Source: Desmodus rotundus (taxonomy: Eukaryota; Chordata; Mammalia; Chiroptera; Phyllostomidae). From it: 64,000 bases of DNA. A model generated the notes under the pieces. That model worked only from the letters and a program-made list of their open reading frames with translations. It did not search any database and was not told where the DNA came from. Shown here one piece after another: positions 56,727-64,000 of this stretch (the first letter of the stretch is position 1; each line of letters opens with the position of its first letter). The position numbers were made by a program, and so were the translations under genes. Location: positions 55,019,459 through 55,083,458 of the forward strand of contig NC_071392.1 in NCBI RefSeq assembly GCF_022682495.2, given 5' to 3'.

Positions 56727-57059
56727 AAAGAAAATGTTAAATCAGAAGACACATAATGGTGGGCATGTGCTTCTATGCCCAGAACCATTTGTTGAATTAG
56801 TGGTTCTAAGTTAATATACCCACTTTTCAAAGGCTGTGCATTCAAATTTATCATCCTCATTAGAGCCAGGTTCAACAATAATTAGAAAAAAATGTTGTTT
56901 AAGTAAGTTAGAACATTGTGGATTTTGGTCACATAGAAGGAGACACCTAAGGCTAGGTGTCTAGGGCTAAGATGGAGATTCTGCCCCACAAAGACCTCAG
57001 AGACCCAGGATCCTTCTGGTACACCATTTAGTATAGAGTTTTCATCCTCATCATCTGAG

Positions 57060-57557
57060 ATGGCAGCGAGAGACACATTCCTAGCACCAGAATTAAGGAA
57101 AAGAAGAACAATAAACATTGTAATTGAGGACTCCAGCCCCACACAACAATTCCATGCGTGCTTTTTGAGGCCCAACCGCAGGCAACTACCAGTCTTCACT
57201 GGAAAGCTGCTCTCCTCACACCACATTGAGGGTACAGCCAGTGCTTCCTACTTCTCTGGACTCATCTGCCCTCTGCCCACCACCCATGGACTAGGCAGAC
57301 CATGTTCATAGCCCCAGGTGCCTCCACTCACAGGTCTCTTTATCAGGACCTCAGGTGAGACATCTTTACAGGACACTGCTTTGGCTGAAACACTTTTCCC
57401 CAAGATGAAACAGGACGATTCAACTACTAGTCCTTTCCCTTTTTTTCCACACTGGTCTCCTGATGTTCAAAAAGAGGAAGGAGCCATATGTTGGGGGCTC
57501 CTGGTAACTGAGACTATTCCACCATCAGCACTACATGCCAGCTGGCCCTCACAGTGA
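57060..57557 (+). pseudogene. Unrecognised long frame with a single internal stop
   Basis: From an ATG at 57060 (MAARDTFLAPELRKRRTINI) the frame runs 498 bp to a stop at 57557, interrupted only by a TAG at 57309-57311; both halves are in the same phase. The composition is ordinary (Pro/Ser/Thr-rich, charged N-terminus), GC is higher than the surroundings, and a short untranslated-looking stretch precedes it. I do not recognise the protein and see no membrane segment, signal peptide or catalytic motif. It could be a processed pseudogene, a decayed exon or chance. Nothing nearby (L1 3' end to the left, L1 to the right) explains it. The minus-strand frame 56882-57226 overlaps it and may be the shadow. 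Confidence 0.3.
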
Positions 57558-57799
57558 CTCTTCTGTGGGAAATGTGGAACACTGGGGAGCACTATTTCTT
57601 ATGAAGAGGTATCAAGGCAGGCTCACAACAATTGTTTTTAATCCTACTGGCCAAAACTTAGTATATGGCCATGGCCGGCAGTCAAGAAGGCTGAAAAATG
57701 CACTTGATTAATATTATTATAGAATAAGAGGATAAAATATATTGGGAGAAAGCTAGCAGCCTTTGCCACATTGTTCTATGTAATTGACTTATAAGAGAA
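57558..57799. other. Unassigned stretch
   Basis: Nothing recognised. Confidence 0.4.
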
Positions 57800-57872
57800 G
57801 CTGCAGATGAATTATACACCTGAAACATATAATTTTATTTACCAATGTCACCAAAATAAATCCCATAAAAAG
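57800..57872 (+). mobile_element. L1 3' end, same family as 44995-45400, plus strand
   Basis: AATTATACACCTGAAACATAT, then ATTTACCAATGTCACCAAAA and AATAAATCC: reverse complement of the family end at 44995-45060. Strongly 5' truncated. Confidence 0.6.
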
Positions 57873-58009
57873 GAGTAGGTACACACAAATACAGACCTGT
57901 TTGTGGAATCTTAAAAACAAACAAACAAACAGACAAAACAGAGGTACAGATACAGTGAGGCAAAATGGGTGAAAGAACTCAAAAGATACAAATTTCGGAT
58001 ACAAACTGA

Positions 58010-59880
58010 ATATTCAGAAATTGAAGGAATTTTTGTACACTAACAATGAAATGTCAGAGACAGAAATCAGAAAAAAAAAATCTCATTTGAAATAGCAACA
58101 AGAAAAATAAAGTACCTAGAAATAAACCTAATCAAGGAGGTAAAAGATCTGTACTCAGAAAACTACACAACACTGAAGAAAGAAATTAAGGAAGACACAA
58201 ATAAATGGAAGCATGTCCTGTTCATGGACTGGGAGAAGTAACATCATCAAATTGGCCATATTACACAAAGCAATTTATAGATTCAATGCAATACCTATTA
58301 AAATATCAATGACATATCTCACAGTTATAGAACACTTCAAAAATTTTTGTGGAACCATAAATGACCTCGAATCACATCAGCAATTTTGAGAAAGAAGAAC
58401 AAAGTAGGAGGAATCACAATACCTGACTTCAAATTATATTACAAGGCCACAGTAATCAAAACAGTCTGGTAATGGCATAAAAACAGACACATAAATCAAT
58501 GGAACAGAATAGAGAGCCCAGAAACAAGCCCATGTCTCTATGGTCAATTAATATTTGACAAAGGGAGCAGGAGCATAAACTGGAGTAAAAGTAGCCTCTT
58601 CAACAAATGGTGTTGGGAGATCTGGACAGTTATGTGCAAATAAAATGAAACTTGACCACCAATTTACACCATACAGAAAAATAAGATCAACATAGATAAA
58701 AATTTAACTATAAGTTGTGACAATATAAAAGTCTTAGAGGGGAACATAGGTGGAAAAGCCTCAGATATTCCACGCAGCAATATTTTCACTAATATGTCCC
58801 CTAGAGCAAGGGACATAAAGGAAAGAATAAGTAAAGGAGACAACATCAAATTAAAAAGCTCCTGCATAGCTAAAGAAAACATCAGCAAAATGAAAAGAGA
58901 TCCAAACTTATAGGAAAATACATTTTCCAATGATACCTCAGACAAGGATTTGATCTCCAAGGTATAATAAAAACTCGCACAACTCCACTCCAGGATAACA
59001 AGCAAGCCAATTAAAAAATGGGCAAAGGACCAGAACAGACACTTCTCCAAGGAGGACATACAAAGGACCCAGAAGCATATGAAAGGGTGCTCAGTGTCAC
59101 TAGCCACAGGAGAGTTGTGAGTTAAAACCACAATAATATACCACTTCACACCAGACAGAATGGCTATCATAAACAAATCACCAAACAACAAGTGCTGGCG
59201 AGGTTCTGGAAAAAAAGGAACCCTAGTACACTGCTGGTGGGAATGCAGACTGCTGCAGCCACTGTGGAAAACAGTATGTAATTTCCTCAGAAAACTAAAA
59301 ATGGAACTGCCTTTTGATCCAGCAATTCCAATGCTAGGACTATACCCTAAGAATTCTGAAACATGAATTCAAAAGAACCTATGCACCCCAATGTTCATAG
59401 CTGCACAATTTACAATAGCCAAGTGCTGGAAGCAACACAAGTGCCCATCAGTAAATGAGTGTATCAAAATACTGTGGTACATTTACACAATGGAATGCTA
59501 TGCCACAGAAAGAAAGAAGGAGCTCCTACCCTTTGTGACAGCGTGGATGGAACTGTAGAGCATTATGCTAAGTGAAATAAGCCAGGCAGTGAGGGACAAA
59601 TACCATATGATCTCACCTTTAACTGGAACATGATCAACAAAAGAAAAAAGCAAACAAAATATAACCAGAGACATTGAAATAAAGAACAAACTGACATTAA
59701 GCAGTGGGGGTTGGGGAGACAGGTAACCAGGTGGGGGAAGAAAGGGAAGGGTCGTCAACCAACAAATCTAAAGGACCCATGAACAAAACCAAGGAGGGGT
59801 AAGATTGAGTATAAGAGGTGAGGGTGGGTCAGTGGGGGAGAGTGGTGGTGGAGAGAAATTGGGGACAACTGCAGTTGATA
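58010..59880 (+). mobile_element. 5'-truncated L1, plus strand (ORF2 part and 3' UTR)
   Basis: Begins in the RT region downstream of the FADD box and runs through the C-terminus to a G-rich 3' UTR (59702-59865) and GACAACTGCAGTTGAT. The A-rich tail expected after this is missing; unrelated-looking sequence follows. In the C-terminal motif (59190-59260) the second Cys of the C-x3-C pair reads Ser (CWRGS) while HCWWEC is kept. ORF2 pieces are short. Confidence 0.88.
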
Positions 59881-60081
59881 TCATTTCTAGAAGAACTTTT
59901 CAAACTTAAAATTCATTTGTGAACTTTACACAAAAATATTAATTCAAATAACATGAAAAGACATTTCCACATTAAAATATATGCTAAATTATCCTTTGAT
60001 GTTCTGATATCCTTAATGTTTTAGTAGGGCTTATTGTACATGTTTATCTATAATTTCTATTACATTATAAATGAAAAATTC

Positions 60082-60180
60082 CAAGGGGGGATTGGGAGAT
60101 AGGGGTGGGTGGAGTTGGGGAAAGTGGTGGTGGGAAAATGGAGACAACTGTATCCAAACATTAATAAAAGAAAAATAAAA
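60082..60180 (+). mobile_element. Short L1 3' end, plus strand
   Basis: G-rich start (CCAAGGGGGGATTGGGAG), GTGGTGGTGGGAAAATGG, ACAACTGTATCC, then a tail AATAAAAGAAAAATAAAAAAG. About 200 bp after the end of the previous L1 and of a similar 3' UTR type, but with its own tail, so it is a second insertion. Confidence 0.75.
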
Positions 60181-61739
60181 AAGAAAACAGACTGTGATTT
60201 TTTCATATTTCATAAGTGAAATTTCAGGAAATACATTTGCAAAGCAAATTTTCACTACTTCTCTGATAGTTTTTAACTTATACATTATTTTTTATTCTGC
60301 TAGTTTTAAAGTATATTTTGTTTTAAGCTCTTTTCCTGTTACTACATTCAATATGTATTAGGCAACTACAATATTATGATGTTGGGCAAGTCATTTAACT
60401 GCCTCAGTTTCCTTACTGGAGCACAAGGAGCTTGTACCAGATCAGTGACTCTCAGTGTGGGAGTATTTCAGCACATCTAGAGTCAATGAATACACTTTTA
60501 GTTGTTCTTTCCCAAAATTCTGGTATGCAGTTTTTATCCTAGGCATACTTCATGTTAACAATCATAACGTAGGCTGAATAAGGTCCTTTGCAATCTGACC
60601 CACTATGTACACAATTCCATGTTATGTAAAGATTAATTATTGCACATTACACCATCTCTCCAATAATATGCACTTTGTTATTATTTATTGAGTTCTCACT
60701 TTATGTTAGGTTCTCTACTTCACACTGCAGATACAGTGATGAATAATATATACTCTTTGCTTATTTCAGAGACTATTTTTGCCTACTCAATGTCTATGAC
60801 TTCTTCCTTACCAACAGAACTCTATGTTCCTTGTAGCTGAAAAAAAAGTTGGTTTTATAACTTATCCAGAAAAATAAGACATAAGCAGAAGTCTACTGTT
60901 TTTGACTACTGTTTAACAAATGATTATTATGACTTCTTCCTTTTGTTCTCTTCTGCATACCTGGAATGTAGACATAATGGCTAAAACTGGAATAGCATGA
61001 TGCACCCAGAAGGAAAAGTTCAAGAAGATTGCAGGATCCTCAGACTTGGTATTCTTGAGGTACTGAACCAATGTCAACACTTAACACAACCCCGTTTTTT
61101 TCATTATTCAAGAAAAACAAAGTTCTCTTCTATTTTAGGCACTGTCATTTATAGTTTTTACCTACAGCCAAACTCAATCTCTAACTAAGGTACTGTTTTG
61201 AGAGAACTTTGTGTCCACAGGGAGATATGTATACATAAATAGACAATTATTGTGTGATAAATGGTATGTGGTGGGGGGAATGGGGGTAGATCAGGATGCT
61301 TTGTGATAGAGAGGCACATAAGAGTTGAAGATATGGCAAAATCTTCCCATGTAGGAGTAGAAGTTAGTCATGTGAGAAAAGGAAAGTAATTCCTAGGCTG
61401 AAGAACAATAGGAAAATAGTGTGGGAATAAAAAGGAGTATGGTTTGCTTAAGAAATGAAAGGCAGTTTCCTATGGCTGGAGCATAGAGTTTAAGATGAGG
61501 AATAAGTCTTAAATGGGAATAGGGGTTGGATCATAAGAGGCTTTTAAAATACATTAATAAGTATGAGAGGAGATTGGCCTCCAGTAAAATAGTATGAAGA
61601 GTTCTGCTGGCCCACTACCCAGTGGTGAACTGGTGAAAATTATATGGAAACCCAACCATTTAATGCCTCTGGATGTGATCTTAATGGCAAACAACAAATG
61701 AAGAAACATCTTTTAGAGAAAATATAAAAATGTATATAT
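60181..61739. other. Mostly old or unique DNA with MIR pieces
   Basis: MIR-like plus-strand block at 60385-60425 (GTTGGGCAAGTCATTTAAC, then CCTCAGTTTCC) and a reverse MIR/L2 core at 60670-60735 (TTATTATTTATTGAGTTCTC). 61220-61560 looks like an old dispersed repeat, possibly the same family as 36380-36860. No gene. Confidence 0.45.
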
Positions 61740-63895
61740 GTAAATGGTTATATTTTGCTTGTTTGTTTGTTTTGTTGATTAAGTTTCACTTATAGGTGAG
61801 ATCATATATATAGGTGTGAGTTCTTTATATATTTTGCAGATCAATTATTGACAAATATATTTTCCCATACAGTTGGTTCCCTTTTCATTTTGCTAATGTT
61901 TTGTTTAGCAGTGCAGAAACTTTTTATTTTGATGAAGTCCCATTTGTTTATTCTTTCCTTTATGACCCTTGCTCTAGGGAACATATTAGTGAAAATATTG
62001 CCGCATGGAATATCTGAGATTTTCCTGCCTATGTTCTCCTCTAGGATTTTTATGGTATGATGACTTATACTTAAGTCTTTTATCCATCTCGAGTTTATTT
62101 TTCTGTATGATGTAAATTGGTGGTCAAGTTTCATTTTATTTGCACATAACTGTCCAGATCTCCCAACACCATTTGTTGAAGAGGCTATTTTTACTCCAAT
62201 TTATGCTCCTGCTCCCTTTGTCAAATATTAATTGACCATAGAGACATGGGTTTGTTTCTGTGTTCTCTATTCTGTTCCACTGATTTATGTGTCTGTTTTT
62301 ATGCCATTACCAGACTGTTTTGATTACTGTGGCCTTGTAATATAATTTGAAGTCAGGTATTGTGATTCCTCCTACTTTGTTCTTCTTTCTCAAAATTGCT
62401 GATGTGATTCGAGGTTGTTTATGGTTCCATAAAAATTTTTGAAGTGTTTGTTCAATATCTGTGAGATATGTCATTGGTATTTTTATAAGAATTGCATCGA
62501 ATCTACGAATTGCTTTGTGAATTATGGACATTTTGATGATGTTAGTTCTTCCAATCCATGAACATGGTACATGCTTCCATTTATTTGTGTCACCATTAAT
62601 TTCTTTCTTCAGTGTTGTTTAGTTTTCTGAGTACAGGTCTTTTACCTCCTTGGTTAGGTTTATTCCTAGGTACTTTGTTTTTTCTTGTTGGTATAGCAAA
62701 TGGGATTTTTCCCCTGATTTCTGTTTCTGATATTTCATTTTGGGTGTACAAGGATGCCTTTGATTTCTGAGTATTGACTTTGTATCCTGCTGTTTTGCCA
62801 AATTCACTTATTAGGTTGAGTAGTTTTTTGGTAGAGTCTCTAGGGTTTTCCATGTACACTATCATATCATCTGCAAACAATGACAATTTTACTTCCTCCT
62901 TTCCAATTTGTATGCCTTTTATTTCTTCTTCTTGTCTTCATCTTGGCTGTGGCTAAGACTTCCAATACTATGTTGAATAGAAGTGGCGAAAGTGGACATC
63001 CTTGTCTTGTTCCTGATCTTAGTGGGAAAGATTTTAGTTTTTACCCATTGAGTATGATATATGCTGTAGGTTTCTCATAATGGCCTCTATTATATTGAGG
63101 TATGCTCCCTCTATTCCCACTTTGCTGAGTGTTTTTATCAGAAATGGGTGCTGTACTTTATCAAATGCTTTTTCCACATCTATTGACATTATCATTTGAT
63201 TTTTGTGTTTTATTTATGTGATGTATTATGTCTATTGATTTGCAAATATTGCACCATCCTTGTATCCCAGGGTTGAGTCCCATTTGATCATGGTGTATGA
63301 TCTTTTGGATGTATTGCTGGATGCACTTTGCCAGTACTTTGTTTAGGATTTTAGCATCTGTATTCATCAGTGATATTGGCCTGAAGTTTTCTTTCTTTGT
63401 TGTATCTTTGTCTGATTTGGGGATTAAGATGATGCTGACTTCATAAATAGCTTGGGAGTGGGAGTCTTCCATCTTCTTGGATTTTTTTTTAATAATCCAA
63501 GAAAAATAGGGGTTAGCTCTTCCTTAAATGTTTGTAAAATTCTCCTGTGAAACCGTCTGGTCCAGGCTTTTGTGTTTTGGGAGTTTTTTTGACTGTTGCC
63601 TCAATTGTGCAAGCTATTATCAGTCTGTTTAGGCTTTCTGCTTCTTCTTCATTCAGTTTTGGAAGATTATATTTTCTAGGACCTTGTCCATTTCACCTAG
63701 GCTTTCAAATTTCTTGGCATACAGTTCTTTGTAGTAATTTCTTACAATTCTTTGTATTTCTGTGGTGTCCGTTGTAATCTCTCCTTTTTCATTTCTGATT
63801 TTGTTTATTGGGGTCCTCTATCTTTTTTTCTTGATGAATCTACTTAAAGACTTGTTGATTTTATTTATCTTTTCAAAGAACAGACCAATATTTCT
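61740..63895 (-). mobile_element. Internally deleted L1, minus strand
   Basis: At the left, a bit of the L1 3' region (TTAAGTTTCACTTATAGGTGA) jumps at about 61813 to the ORF2 linker (GTGAGTTCTTTATATATTTT), skipping the C-terminal part. It then runs through the linker and RT (FADD box near 62867-62878, with [15 protein letters not shown]) to a 5' truncation near 63893. ORF2 pieces: 61841-62134, 62307-62531, 62596-62886, 63161-63472. Dead. Confidence 0.85.
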
Positions 63896-64000
63896 TACAT
63901 TTTAATGAAAAATTCTACCAACCTAAATCTAACAAAATTAAAAGTAATTAAACATCATGACCAAATGTGATTTACCCCAGTAATAAAAGGTTGTTCAACA
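63896..64000 (+). mobile_element. Ancient L1, plus strand, running off the window
   Basis: Phrases AACATCATGACCAAATGTGA, TTTACCCCAGTAATAAAAGG and TTGTTCAACA correspond to the RT-region text of an old L1 in sense orientation ('..caccatgaccaagtgggattt..', '..ggttcaaca'). It may be the host element into which the minus-strand L1 inserted. Confidence 0.5.

Overview
The window reads as a vertebrate nuclear, non-coding, AT-rich intergenic (or deep intronic) segment from a bat. The diagnosis rests on five tRNA-derived SINEs of the VES type (two in very good condition at 26005-26213 and 53818-54019, with Pol III A and B boxes, a CT-rich body and an AAATAAAT tail), on LINE-1 copies whose 3' ends share a G-rich stretch followed by a short 'ACAACTGTAATTGAATAACAATAAAAA' type end (given here only as a description), on ORF1-only half-L1 (HAL1-like) elements, and on old eutherian repeats (MIR, L2, MLT1, MER20-like). 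VES SINEs point to Chiroptera, most likely Yangochiroptera; I cannot name the species. No host gene exon, rRNA or tRNA gene, CRISPR array or bacterial-type operon is supported.

Layout. 1-1960: an ERV LTR on the minus strand, then a mariner remnant. 3190-5560: an ancient minus-strand L1 interrupted by another L1 3' UTR and a VES SINE. 5935-6154: a tiny L1 with an inverted 5' part. 6287-6598: an older SINE. 6770-7610: a second LTR of the same family on the plus strand. 8590-9030: another LTR. 9060-16035: an ancient plus-strand L1 split by a 3 kb younger L1, a half-L1 and a SINE. 17215-23165: an old L1 with a head-to-head duplicated 5' UTR, carrying a near-complete HAL1-like element and followed by a second HAL1-like fragment. 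23543-24100: a mariner with clear TIRs. 26511-32925: a nearly full-length but dead L1 (5' UTR, ORF1, ORF2, 3' UTR). 32926-45000: mostly unique or very old DNA with MIR, L2, MLT1 and one SINE. 46300-46946: a twin-primed L1. 47424-53714: a full-length older L1 on the minus strand with 12 bp target-site duplications, containing a composite mariner/MER20 element. 53818-57900: SINE, hAT element, L2, a 58 bp L1 insertion and an unexplained open frame. 58010-64000: three more L1 pieces, the last running off the window.

The genes visible are all retrotransposon ORFs. ORF1 fragments would encode the L1 RNA-binding chaperone, ORF2 fragments the endonuclease/reverse transcriptase. Every copy carries stops or frameshifts, so nothing here looks able to move on its own. 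The biology of interest is in the structures left by retrotransposition and transposition: nested insertions, three inverted L1s, ORF1-only elements, internal deletions and a mariner that captured a hAT fragment. I did not find a convincing new biological system; the least explained items are an almost uninterrupted frame at 57060-57557, a ~40 bp repeat array in the L1 5' UTR, and a polypyrimidine/CAG-GTGAGA site in the same UTR.
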